From NCBI GenBank assembly GCA_020226215.1, contig CM035226.1:91784895-91848894 (forward strand): 64,000 nt of DNA, in the 5' to 3' direction. Origin of the DNA: Sindora glabra. Taxonomy: Eukaryota > Streptophyta > Magnoliopsida > Fabales > Fabaceae. The notes beneath the pieces were generated by a model that saw nothing but the letters and a program-made list of their open reading frames with translations, was not told the DNA's origin and searched no databases. This document shows, in pieces, positions 33,635 to 45,854 of this stretch; the stretch's first letter is position 1, and each line of letters begins with the position of its first letter. The translations under genes and the position numbers were made by a program.

Positions 33635-35113
33635 ACTACTTTATTCTTTTAGAAGAAATATAAAAGTTAAACATGTTAAGTAATGATTAAATTTAATTAT
33701 TATCGTATTCTATAATATTAAATTTAATAATTAAATTTTATAATAATTATCGATCATCTCCTATTATTTTCCATTGAATATCATAATGATAAATGAAAAG
33801 TCAAATATAATTATTTCTACTTTTGTTCCGTATCATTTATTGTATTTAATGAAAAAAATTTTAAAAGTAAACTCAAATAGTTGATTTTTGTTTGAAAATG
33901 ACGCTTCAGTTTCTCCTCCTCCCTTCAGCCATGAATTAAGCACACGCACGGACACTGCATTTCGTTTTTCTTCAACCATTCAAAGCAGCGTTTCAAATTC
34001 ACCCACGGCGCAGAAGTTTAGAATATATTTGGATATATTTTATTTTTGTTTTTTTTTTAATTATTTTTTTAGGAATTGTTTTCAAATTGAAAAAATAAAA
34101 ATGGAGAGTAATTATTATTGTAAATAAAAAATATTTTATTTAATTATAAAATTAATATGTAAAAGAAGATAATAAATTTAGAAAATAACTAAAAGTTATT
34201 TTTGTTTTTAAGTTATACATTTGTAGTTATAATTTTTTAAAATAAATTTTAAAAATAGATTATCAGATGAGTTTTTGTATTTTTAAAAATAAAAAATAAA
34301 AAAATAGTTTTAAAAATAGTTTTTAATCAGACTCTTAGTTTCCTTGTTTTGCCTTGGACGAAAACTCTTTCCGGTGATTCTTTGGCGAAAAATTTATTAA
34401 CCTTTCAAACATTATCTTTTAATACACTAATTTCACATCTTGTAAAAAAATATCAAATAAAATAAAATCATTTTAACTTAATTATTATATCAAACACCTC
34501 ATGCGCATTAAAAATTACATTCTCAACTAAGCTTAAACCTTTGAATATAGCTTCCACAGTAATATATAAAGATCAAAGTTTTCAAAAAACTTTCAATATT
34601 ATTTTATTCAGAGAAACAGTATCTATTTACATTTGTTCATATTATCGGCATTGAACCCTTTACGATGGTCATCGTCTCCTCTGTTAATATTGTTTGCATA
34701 GAACAAAGTTTAGAAATTTTGATGGGGATTTGTTTATGGTCGTTGGAGCATCAATACTTAACTATATGTATTATTTTTACTGATATTTAAATTTTAGCAT
34801 TTAAGATTTAGAGTTTGGAGCATTAATATTTAAATTTTATTTTTATTAAAATATTAAAATATAATTATCATGACTGACCTTAGGATCTTGATACCGCTAT
34901 GGTGAAATTGATGGAATTTTATAGAAGTGGAAAGGAAAAGTCAGAGAAATATAAAAAAGAAACGCTTGTTGCAGGATTGAGGGAGCAGATCACCTGAATT
35001 GTTTAGCCACAACGGCAAAATTTTGCGTGACGAATAGCAAGAATTTTATTTTTAAATTAATATTTATTTAAGCAATTGATAAAAATCGCTTCTCAACTTT
35101 TGAATTATTTTAC
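33635..35113. other. Gene-free flank of the copia element
   Basis: No gene. The phrase AATGATAAATGAAAAGTYAAA with its surroundings (33,781-33,823) also occurs at 30,703-30,745 on the other side of the copia element, a 43-bp dispersed repeat. The segment 34,020-34,340 is rich in TTTTTAAAAATA dyads and ends AATCAGACTCTTAG. It resembles MITE ends but cannot be delimited. Confidence 0.45.
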
Positions 35114-35448
35114 GGTGGCATTTGGTTTGCGAAATATTTTTAACATTCCTAGAAATGTGGAATGTTTTAGAAAATATTACATTTTCATATTTGATTCAAA
35201 ATTTGAAAAGAAAATACCTGAAAATGTCACATTTTCATAAATCTTTTTGACTCAACATTTCTCCAAAATATTCTCATGAGAGGAAGTGAGGTATCTTAGA
35301 TTTTTATATAATGGGAATGTGATATTAAAACTTTATAATAAACCAAACATGAGAATGTTACATTCCTTTCAATTAAATTCCTAGCAATTATATTCCTAAT
35401 AATGTATATTTTTTAAAAAATGTAAGATTCTGTGAATCAAATGTCACC
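35114..35448. mobile_element. MITE-like element, copy 2 (GGTGGCATTTGGTT ends)
   Basis: This is the second copy of the element at 10,280-10,620, in the same orientation and about the same length (335 bp). Its ends are GGTGGCATTTGGTTTGC and, in reverse complement, GGTGACATTTGATTCAC. Shared internal blocks include ATTCCTAGAAATG, TCACATTTTC, CTCCAAAATATTCT and TAATAAACCAAA. It has accumulated more end mutations than copy 1. Non-coding. Confidence 0.8.
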
Positions 35449-35499
35449 TAAAGGATAAGATATAAATTTACTGCAAAAGAAAAGAGAAATATGATGAAA

Positions 35500-35675
35500 T
35501 AAATTTATCAAAATATTTAAAAATGAATATCTAAAATAATAAAATATTTATTAATGAAAGAAGAAAGATAAAATTTGAAAAAAATTGAATGCTTCATTGG
35601 AGTTTTAAAATAATAGATAAAAAGGGATAAAAATTTTAAGAGAGATATAATAAATAATAAGAGATTGGAGGAATA
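35500..35675 (-). mobile_element. Stowaway-like MITE, copy C (truncated)
   Basis: In reverse complement it matches the 5' half of copies A and B (TATTAATGAAAGA, AATAATAAAATATT, TTTTAAAATAATAGATAAAA). The plus-strand right end GGAGGAATA is a degenerate terminus. The other half is missing. It abuts MITE copy 2 (35,114-35,448), separated by about 50 bp. Confidence 0.55.
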
Positions 35676-37548
35676 TTTCTTAAATATTAAATTTGAATAT
35701 TAAATTATAAATTTCTTAAAGAGGAATTAATAATTTAAAAAATTAGTCAACATCACCAAAGGTATTAAATGGCCATCGTCTCCAAATATAGCTCAGGTGG
35801 TTCACATTTGAGTTTTAGTAGTATTGGATTAAAAAAAAAAATTCTAATGTTAACGTATTTTTCTTCGTTTTTCTTTGTCTCTCTCTTCTTAATTTGTCTT
35901 TTTGCAAGCATATTGCTTCATCTCCTCACACTATTTTTTTTCTTTTTAATATTGATGGTGCAGTAAATTTGTTTCTTATATACTTGTTTTTGCAATTTTG
36001 GAAGATAGGGAAAGAATACGGATAATGGGCAATATATATTATTAAAGACAAGATAAAGGATAGCATTAATTAAGTCATTACATTTACAAATCTCTAGAGA
36101 GTTAACAATAACAACTTGTTTTATTACTGCTATCATTCTACAATTTAAAGGTATCATCTTTGTATATCTCAAAGAACATGCATAATTTGATTTAATTATC
36201 TAGAAATTCTACAATTTTTATATCATTGTATATACTAAATCTTTAAATAATTAATAATCCAATTAAGTTTAATAATATTGATAAATAAAGATGAATATGT
36301 GATCAATAAGTCAATGAGAAATACACTAAATTTAATTGTATTTTCATCTCAATCACTAAATATGTTGAATTGTCTATAATTTTGTTTTCATTTGATTCTC
36401 ATATACTATAAATCTTGAGAGGTACTCAATTTTTAATAATATTTTTATTTGATTATTGTTGCTTTAGATAATGCAATCTAATTTGTTACTGTTGTTGTGC
36501 TTTTAAAATATAACTTTGAAGCAAAGATAGAGAATGCAACTTTGAACACCTTGAACAGGAAAAGGAGCATATTATAAATAAGTATATAGTATTTGTATGA
36601 TAAATTACTTTATTTTTGCAATAACCTTTGCATTTATTACAAGATTCCATATTCAATAGTAATATGATAGTTTAGTTGATGAAAATCTTTTACCATTTAG
36701 ATGTTTAATTTGATTATCTTAGTCAAATGTTGGCATTTTTATATTGCTTTATCACATGTTAAATAAGAATTATATTATGGTATAAATGTGTAAGATTTTT
36801 CCTATTATATTAACAAAAAAAATATATATCAAACAAATGTCTTTACAGAAAAAGTGTATTTTTGTTCAAAATATGCAGTAATATTGATATTCGGATTGGA
36901 TACATAATTTCCTGAATAAAGGATATACAAGAAAATAAAACTACAAAAAGTATTTTATTAATCAATATTTTACAATAGTATCTTGTGTTATAACAGGGTT
37001 ATTAATAGGATATAATTGATTGAACAATACAACAACAACACAGAATATGAACATTTAAAGTTATTTGATACTGTAATATTGTATCTTTCTTTTATCACAT
37101 TTACAGTATCTTCATTTTATTGCTTCAATTTGTTGAATTTCAATGCATATTAAATTGAATTTAAAATATATCCATTTCATTAAATTAATTCTTATATTTA
37201 TAAAATAAATTTATTATTAATTATATAAAAAAATACACATTTAAAGTTAGTAGAAACTGATGCAAAACATGGATTAAAAACTAATTTAATATAATTGATG
37301 CATTGCTTCCATCACTACTTTAGCTACCATCACAACTTTAGCTACCACTCAGGAGATTGCTTTTGGAATTTATAACATCACCCTAGATGTATCAAAAAAG
37401 TGAGAAGAGTGAATTGTGACTATCAAATTTAATATTAAAGAATTAGGATTAAAATATAAAGTTATGTAATTTTTTTAAGTGATCTTATAACTATTTTGAA
37501 TGGTCATATAATTTCTATTAATATTTTAATCTAATTATCAATATAAAA

Positions 37549-37579
<31 letters not shown>

Positions 37580-39279
37580 AACATACACACATATATAATG
37601 TGACACTGTTGTATGCTCATTGGTGAATTAAAAGGTCCATACATGTTCACCCTTAACTTTGAAAATTTTTGTGTATTGATAGGTGTTGACTCTTAACTAC
37701 AAAAATCTTAGTGTATATATATCTATTGGATTGCAAGCTCGTGCGATTCACAAATTATAAATTAATTTTTATTTAAATTACAAATTATTTATATAAATAA
37801 ATTCTATTTTAAAAAATATTATAAAAATATTGAAATATAATTCATTTTATTTATGTTATAATTATATATTTAGATTTGTAAATTATAATTTTTTAACATG
37901 TAATATTACTTTCTATAAAATAAAAATACAAAAAAATAGATTACTTTTTTTTTACTAAGTATATAGTCTTTGCAATTTAAATTTTTAACTAAATGAAAAT
38001 CTTCAACATAAAAAGAAAATACTAGTTGTACCGGCAAATGAGTGCCAAACCACTCTTGAGACGGTAGTAATGAAATATTAGCCCTCAATATATTCATGCA
38101 ATTTATTTAATATCCAAATCCGATGGCTGATATCATTTCGGCATGGGGTGCATGACAATTTTTTCGGCACTCTACGCATTGCTCAACATAAAATGAGGTA
38201 TAATAAAGAGTAAATAAAAATTAAACAAAGAAAAACCTCCCAACTTGTTTTACTCCTAATTTATTATTTAGAAATCATGTTTAAAGAATAATTTGATTTA
38301 AAAGGACTTATTCCAATAAATCTATAAAAATAAAATAATAATGATATATAAATACACATTTAATAAATTAATCTTTTATGAAAAAATACGTGTATGATAA
38401 AAGATCATCATAATTTTAAACCACATCAATCATATTTAATAGAAGAAATATATAATTTTACAAAAAATAATTTTTCTTATGAGTATCTAATTGAAAAATA
38501 AAATTCAAATTCATCAAAATATTGACATTTTTTTTATATTCTTAAGCCACTATATAATATATTTACTTATATTCAAACATAAAAGTACTATAAGTCCAAC
38601 ATGTTATATAATAAAAACTTAAGTAGGAATTTGCAGCTATAAATATAGATATACTAATTACATGTATTTATTTTAAAAAATAAAAATATTAGTGATAATA
38701 ATACTAATAAAAGAGAGAAACAATACATATTAACTATCCAACATAAAATCATAAAGAAAATATTGACAAAAATTAGATAAATAAATTTGATTTGATTTTT
38801 CAAATATTTTTATTAGTAATAAGATATACAACTAATTAATTCAATTAAATTAAATATTTAACTTGTTTGAAATGATTTCATAATAAAAATATTGTATTAT
38901 ATTTATAATACTTGGTGATATTAACATAAAGGTTGTAAATAATATGTTAGATAGGAAAATTATAGGAAAAATATACAATGAAATAAATAAGGAAAAAATT
39001 AGGTTGGTGTCATTTGGTATAATTTATTGCAGCGAGGTATCTGAAGCTTACTTTCTTTCATTTAAGTGCACCCGTGTACAGAAATTTACCACGATATCCA
39101 AAAGATAAAAATGACACATTTACAATGCGTTTTAAGAAGACTAAAAAAACCAAAACAGAAACTTTTTTTGCTACACATTAAAATTGGAGAGTTTTTAATT
39201 TAATATAAATAAAAAAATAAAAGACTAAAAATTTATAAAAATTAAAATTACAAGACTTTTTATTTTATAACATATTATG
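35676..39279. other. Gene-free AT-rich DNA with an (AT)n microsatellite
   Basis: No coding region or RNA gene recognised. An uninterrupted (AT)13 run occupies 37,553-37,579 and is followed by an ACATACACAC run. Frames of up to 84 codons at 35,769, 35,918 and 37,906 are hydrophobic or low-complexity without support. Confidence 0.45.
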
Positions 39280-40760
39280 ATTTAACAATTTGGATGTTTA
39301 TTAGACTTGATTTATCTATTTATTTAATATTTTTTGTTAGTGCTATTATTTAGAGAACAAACAATAACATGTTATTTGGTAGTTTGGTTGTTAATTAGAC
39401 TTGATTTATCCATTTATTTAAAATTTTTTGTTAATATTATTATTTTGAAATGAAATAGTAATATATTACTATTTGGAGAATAAACAGTAACATACTATTA
39501 TTTAATAATTTAGTTATTAATTAGACTTGATTATAACGAAACACTAACATCATTTTTTTTAGCAATTTGTTTGTTAATTATGCTTGGAATAAAATAGTAA
39601 CATATTACTGTGTAGAGGATAGACAGTAACATACTATTATTTAGTAATTTCATTATTAATTAGACTTGATTTATCCATTTATTTCAAGTTTTTTGTTAGT
39701 ATTACTGTTTTGGAATGAAATAGTAACATGTTACTGTCTAGAAAATAAACAATAACATGTTATTATCCATTTTTTTAGAATTTTTGCTTGGTGTTACTAT
39801 TTTGGAACGAAACAGTAATATGTTACTTCTAGAAAATAAATAATAATATGCTATTATTTAACAATTTGATTATTAGTTAGACTTGATTTATCCATTTATT
39901 TGAGATTTTTTGTTAGTATTACTATTTTAGAATGAAATAGTAACATCATCTTCTTTGACAGTTTAATTATTAATTAGGCTTAGAACGAAACAGTAATATA
40001 TTACTGTCTATTTTCTAAATAGTAATATGTTACTGTCTGTTACTATTTGTTCTATTACTATTTAGAGAACAAACAGCAACATGCTATTATTTTGTAATTT
40101 CATTGTTAATTAGACTTAATTTATTCATTTATTTTGAATTTTTAGTTAGTGTTATTATTTTTGAATGAAATAGTAATATGTTACTGTCTAACGAATAAAC
40201 AGTAACATGCTATTATTCATTTATTTATGATTTTTTATTGGTATCACTGTTTTGAAACGAAACAGTAACATCATCTTCTTTGGTAGTTTGGTTGTTAATT
40301 AGAATTGAAATGAAATAGTAACATGTTACTATTTAGATAACAGATAGTAACTTGCTACTCTTTTGCAATTTCATTATTAATTAGACTTGATTTATCCATT
40401 TATTTCAAGTTTTTAGTTAGCATTATTATTTTGGAATGAAACAATAACATGTTTCTGTCTAAAGAATAAACAGTAACATGCTATTATCCATTTATTTGAG
40501 ATTTTTAGTTAGTATTATTATTTTGGAATGAAATAGTAATATTTTCTTGGTTAGTGTTACTATTTTGAAATAAAATAGTAACATGTTACTATCTAAAGAA
40601 TAAACTAACATGCTATTATTTGGTAGTTTAGTTGTTAATTAAACTTAATTTATTTATTTATTTAAAAAATTTTATTGTTGTTACTGTTTTGGAACAAAAC
40701 AATAATATGTTATTATTTAGTCTACAAACAGTAATATATTATTCTTTAATAGTTTAATTT
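39280..40760. repeat. Minisatellite-like array built on a 14-bp palindrome
   Basis: About 1.5 kb is made of repeated modules. One is GRAAYGAAATAGTAACATGT followed by TACT and a GTCTA-GA-AATAAACAGTAACATGCTATTATT phrase. The next is TTGGTAGTTTGGTTGTTAATTAGACTTGATTTATCCATTTATTT in several variants, and the last is a GATTTTTTGTTAGTGTTACTATTTTG phrase. AGTAACATGTTACT is a perfect palindrome and occurs exactly at 39,722, 40,317 and 40,577, with many one- or two-base variants (AGTAATATATTACT etc.). A variant module with AACATCATCTTCTTT occurs at about 39,540, 39,940 and 40,265, hinting at a higher-order unit of 320-400 bp. The spacing is irregular because modules are deleted or duplicated. No open frame spans it. 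Confidence 0.88.
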
Positions 40761-43600
40761 ATTAAAAAAATTGTTATAGCACTACTCAACATCAAAAGCA
40801 TTAGGAAGTAAAAGTTTAATATAAAATTCAAATAAATTTAAATTAATAAAAAAAAGATCAAAATTGGAAAATAAAAAAAAATAAAGAAAAATTAAAAAAA
40901 TCATTGAAAAAGGCCTTTTTTATCAAATCAAAATGGGTAAAATACCTTTGGCTTTTGCAAGCATGAAGATTTTGAAAAGTTACATGAAATAAAAAAAAAT
41001 ACTTAAAACGAATAACTAAACACAAAGGTATGGTTGTTCAAAGTTTTAAACTCAATTTACATGTTTTTAATTAGATGGACTTCATTAAACCCACATTTTC
41101 TTATTTTTTGTTAAAAGATCATATGAAGATGATTGAAAATAAGTGGTTATATATAAAAATTAGTTAACTAATGATGGATTTATAACTTTTTAAAGTTCCT
41201 AATTTGCGACTGCATTCTCACAATTAAAAAAAAGATAATTTTAGTATATAACATTCAGAAATCATAAAATCGAAATCTATTTAGAAAAAAGTTTAGTACT
41301 ACTACTTCTTTGAAATAAAATCCACAAAACGACGCCTTATTGTAATTTTTTGAATAAATAAAAAAAGGAAAATATTTTAAATGACATAAACCCTTGATAA
41401 AAGGAAGAAAAACAATACATGAGTTATTAAGCCTTGATAAAATTGAATATTCATTTTGAAATATAGTAATTAAAATTAAAATTAATATGTAAAAAATGTT
41501 GGTAAAATTTAAATAAATTTAATTTCAAATTTAAATTCTTTTTATTGAAAACTAGAATATATAATTAATAAATATAATTGATATATCTTCTATATTAAAA
41601 TTTTAAGTTAATCAAAATATTTTTATAATAAAAAAATTTTGTTAAAGGAGATTTTTTTTAAGAATAAATTACTAGAGGGAGTAAATTAACATAATGAATG
41701 ATGTCATTCTCTCACTCTCTCACTCTCTTTGTGTAAGCGGTGTAGAGTTGCTCTACAAATAACCTAATTTTTAATGGTAATATCTTGATTATTATATTAT
41801 TAGGAAGATATTTAATGAAGTAAATTAAAGAAAGAGAAAAAATATATGAATTATAAATAATATAAAAATAAAAATACAACCAATTAAAAGTTTAAAAATT
41901 AAAAATTAATAATAAAAATGAAGTGGCAGTATGGGTAAAGCCATTGAAATAGGCTCAAATTTATAGACGGGTCTCTGAATTTGCAAAAAAATCAAGATTA
42001 TGATTCATAAAAAGTAAGTTGTTTTATATGCGAACCTAAAGTAGTTTAATCCACCTATTTCACAATCCATTTGAATTGGACTAAATGGTCTAAAATATTT
42101 TTTTTATATTTTTATTTTCAAAATAAATTAATATATTATACTGATTTTTATCCAATCAATTTAATTCTCACTTCCAAGCACAAATTTTAATTTTTTAATT
42201 TAATCAAATCTAAATAAATTATTTCTAAATAAATAATTTTATTCTTAAATTAATAATTTCAAAATTAATTAATTTTTATTGTAATTTATCTAGCCTTTAA
42301 TTGTTAGTTTGAATTAAGAATGTATGAAAAATGTGATTTTTAATTCACAATTATTATTATAGGCTTAAAATTATTTTAAAAGGTTTATTTTAAAAAAAAA
42401 AAAAAAACTCTACGAACTTAACCCGCAAACATTAGGACTCAAACTCCTAGCTTGATAGTCCTCATTTTTTATAGACCAGTTCGATTCGTTTATGGCTAGA
42501 TCGTGTGGATTAGTATGCAAACGAACTATGTGAGTTCGTTTAACAGATGTAAGCATGAATCTTTCATGAATCGACAAGGAGAGAAAGAAAAAATAAAAAT
42601 GAAAAGAGATGGAATTAAGTTTCGAAAGAGGAGGAAAAAAATAATATACAGAGAAGAAAATTGCAAACGACATGTGGCAGAGAAATTTAATAGTGGCACA
42701 TGTGATGCAAGGCACGAATTTTTACGTAAAGTATTGATATTGATGAGGAAAATAAATTTAACAGATGTCCTTACACTTGTATAATAAAAGGTAACCATTT
42801 GTTAGTTTTCTTAACTGTATATCAATTTTATGATATTTATATATGTTAGAAATGATACTTTTCAATTTTTAAAATATTAAAAATTGTAATTACTTTTTTC
42901 ATATTAAGTGGAAGGCGAGAATAAATACAAATATTATGAAAACAAGGGAACCCTAGCAGAGGCATTGCTTTACTCTCTATTAGAATTCATGCGTGGAATT
43001 TATGTGATTACTAACCATTTGAATAAGCTCAATCCTAAAATAGTAATTATATTGTATCAGGTTAATCCATTCATCAAATATGTTAAGATAGATCTATCTA
43101 TTTAATCTATTTAATGAATTTAATTAAAAAATTTATATTATAAACTCATTTATAATATTTAATTAATTATCAAATTTTACAAAAAAAAATATTTTATTTT
43201 ATTAATTTTTTACTATCATTATATTAAAATATAAATTTAATATTTTTAATTAATTTATTAATTATTTATCAAATAATATTATTACACCTCTAGTTTCACA
43301 TAAAAAGTGTTTTTTATAAATATAATATATGTTATATATTATAAATCGTACATAAACATATTATATATATAATATAAAATCATATATATTATTGTAGTGT
43401 AGGCAAGTTGAGTTGTGTCGGGTTAACCCAAATAACAACTCATAAATAAATGGGTTATAAGAGGATATGTGGGTCAACTTGAAACTAACATGAATTTTAT
43501 CTGTATTAATTGAGTTAACCCATTTTTACCAAAACCTGTGTAACACATGTAATGTTCTTTTATGGTGTTGAAAATTCTCACCCCCTTGTGAGTGTGTCTT
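40761..43600. other. Gene-free DNA right of the array
   Basis: No gene recognised. At 42,405-42,790 the sequence is less AT-biased and carries overlapping frames of 90-101 codons on both strands, but none has domain or compositional support. At 43,395-43,530 there are dyads such as GGGTTAACCCA and TGGGTTAT, typical of a dispersed plant repeat fragment. (CT)n-like runs occur at 41,708-41,732. Confidence 0.4.
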
Positions 43601-44000
43601 TTCTTTGTTAAGTGATATGAAAAAGTCTCCTTTTGAGTTTTCTCAATCTTTCTTTTTTTTCCTTCCCCTACATTAGTTTCTCTCACCTTCCACATCCCCT
43701 CTCCTTCCATCTCTTTTCTTTATCCTATTTTTTGTCTTTGTTTTATTTCAACCCTTTACATTCTATATTGCCATTATTCTTACCTTTTTTCATCATTTTC
43801 TTTTTCTCTTTAATTTTTCTACTATTTCTTCATTTTCTTTATTCAAAATCTCTCCTCTATTTTCTAATTTCTCCATTCACCTTTATTATCTTTTTTTTTC
43901 CATTTGTTCCTTTTCTTTCTTTTTTTTTATGTTTCTTATTTTCAACCCTTTTCCTTTCTTTCCCAAATCTTTGTTCCTTATCCTTTTTTTTCATGTAACT
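43600..44000 (+). repeat. Polypyrimidine-rich tract, about 380 bp
   Basis: From about 43,630 to 43,995 the plus strand is overwhelmingly C and T (TTTCTTTTTTTCCTTCCCC, CTTTTTCTCTTTAATTTTTC and so on). This produces a 121-codon frame full of Ser, Phe and Leu, which is a composition artefact. Such strand-asymmetric tracts can adopt triplex structure. No gene function is implied. Confidence 0.75.
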
Positions 44001-45854
44001 ATGTGTATATGTAAATACTCTGAAGAGAGAAAAAAAAGTAAGACAACTCATGCTTTAGATGAGTGCTAGTAAGGAAATAGAATTTTATTTGTTAATTAAG
44101 AAGAATCCATCCGGAAAATTATCCATTCTATAGAAATTGTTTCAAAGGTCTCGATTGCATGGGAAATGTAACTTTGATAAAAATTGTTTAGCTTTGGTTG
44201 CAGAATTTCTTGTGAGTTTTGCTCTAAATTTTTCTATGATGGTAATTGACATGCTTGCTTCTTTTCTTAAAAAGGAATTATGTCATTTGGTTTAAGTCTT
44301 AAAGCTCCTAATTCCATATGCATGTGTTGTGTTTTAAGGTTTATTTCCTCAGCTTAACTTGTGTTGTTTTTATTTTTCTAATATATAATTTTCTTTGTTT
44401 TGGTGTTTTAGGTGTATTTGCAAGCCAAAAAAAAAATGACACATGTTATGACTTTGGTATAGAAGTATTTCTTTATCTATTAGAAGTACACAATGACTTA
44501 TAATTAAAAGTACATATAACCTCCACAAAATTTATGAAAATAATCATGACATTTTAATTTTTAAATTATGAATTTTTATTATCTAACTTAATAAGATGTA
44601 AAAACCTAATAGACCCAAAAGTGATTAAAGTCAAAACTTCAAGGATAATCTTTGCAGTGCTACAACAACAACAACAACAACAATAACAAATGAGGTCATT
44701 TAGGCAAAGTAATGCCTATAATAAGTTAAGGATGCCATGAAAATGCTATTAGTAAAATTTATATGCAATTTGTTCAAAAATGCAAATCTTCAATTGATTA
44801 GACCAAGTTTTCAATTGAATGAAAGTAAGGATTTAAAGAGCTTGTTAGTTTAGGTTTAAGCAAAAAGAGAAGGAAAAAAGAAAGAAAGAGGATAAAAGTA
44901 GAGGTTGGATTGCAATCAAGAAAGGTAGAATTTGGTAAAAATATAAAAGTAAAATGCAATAGTAAGTTTAGAAGCTAACAAGCAGAGGAAGAAAAGGAAG
45001 AGCGGATAGTTAAAGTACAAAAGTCAATGAGTTTGAGGAGACTTAAAGATTCTTTAGACGTAAGAAATACCCAATTAATGACGTCTCCTTCAAGCTCTTA
45101 CTTATATTAATATTTTCAATTAATTACACCTCTTTTTTCCTAATATAGTTAAGAGTTTTTGAATTTTTTTTAACTTAGGGCATCTAATAACAACTTAAGT
45201 GATATTCAAAAGTTTCTATATTGGTGATTAACAATGCACAACTAGATGAAGGGGTGGGACTTTATAAGTCTTGAAGAAAGGTATGAGGAAAGTACATATA
45301 CTATTTATATGAAGTAGAGCTTAGGTTTACTCATATTTGGACTTAAGATTTAATTAGAAAAATATAGTTTCAAAAAGAGTTAGTTGGGTTTTAGGATTAA
45401 ATGCTAAGTGTTTAAAAATCAATGAGCATTGGAAGGAAATTTAGGAATAAGATAGAAATGAATTAAGACAAATACCAAGATCAGGCACAACTTGGTTATG
45501 CTAGGGAAACTAGTATCGAAGGTCTAGGCTTGAAAGCTTAAGTATGAAACAAGTGAGAGAAAGGAATTCAAAAGGTTTAATTGGAAGTAGGATTGGACAA
45601 ATAATAGTAAACCATCATTGATCGATAGTATTAACCCAATTTTTTTATATTAAAATGGTTATAAAAAATCATTAATTTATTTCAAATATATTAACTTTAA
45701 AAAAATAGATTATGGTTAATGGTGGTTTCAAATATTGAAAACCATATTTAACCATATTTGACCACAATCGTGCATCAAATAATATAATATATCATGGATT
45801 TTATACTCTTTATTTTATTGTTGACATGCCTATGTCAATACCTTTTTTTTTAGT
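44001..45854. other. Gene-free DNA with (CAA)n microsatellite
   Basis: A (CAA)6-7 run is at 44,662-44,682. The segment 44,860-45,060 is purine-rich on the plus strand. No gene or transposon boundary was recognised before the copia element starts at 45,855. Confidence 0.45.
45850..45854 (+). repeat. Target duplication TTAGT, left
   Basis: Identical to 53,042-53,046 and immediately outside the LTR end, the 5-bp size expected for copia integration. Confidence 0.88.

Noticed and set aside
33888..34127. 79-codon frame right of the copia element
   Set aside because: Begins in a short less AT-biased patch and runs into homopolymers. No motif was found.
42410..42798. Overlapping 90-101 codon frames on both strands
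   Set aside because: Three mutually overlapping frames without domains, start context or splice signals. At most one could be real and none stands out.
43633..43998. 121-codon plus-strand frame
   Set aside because: It is produced by a polypyrimidine tract (Ser/Phe/Leu only) and has no gene-like composition or context.
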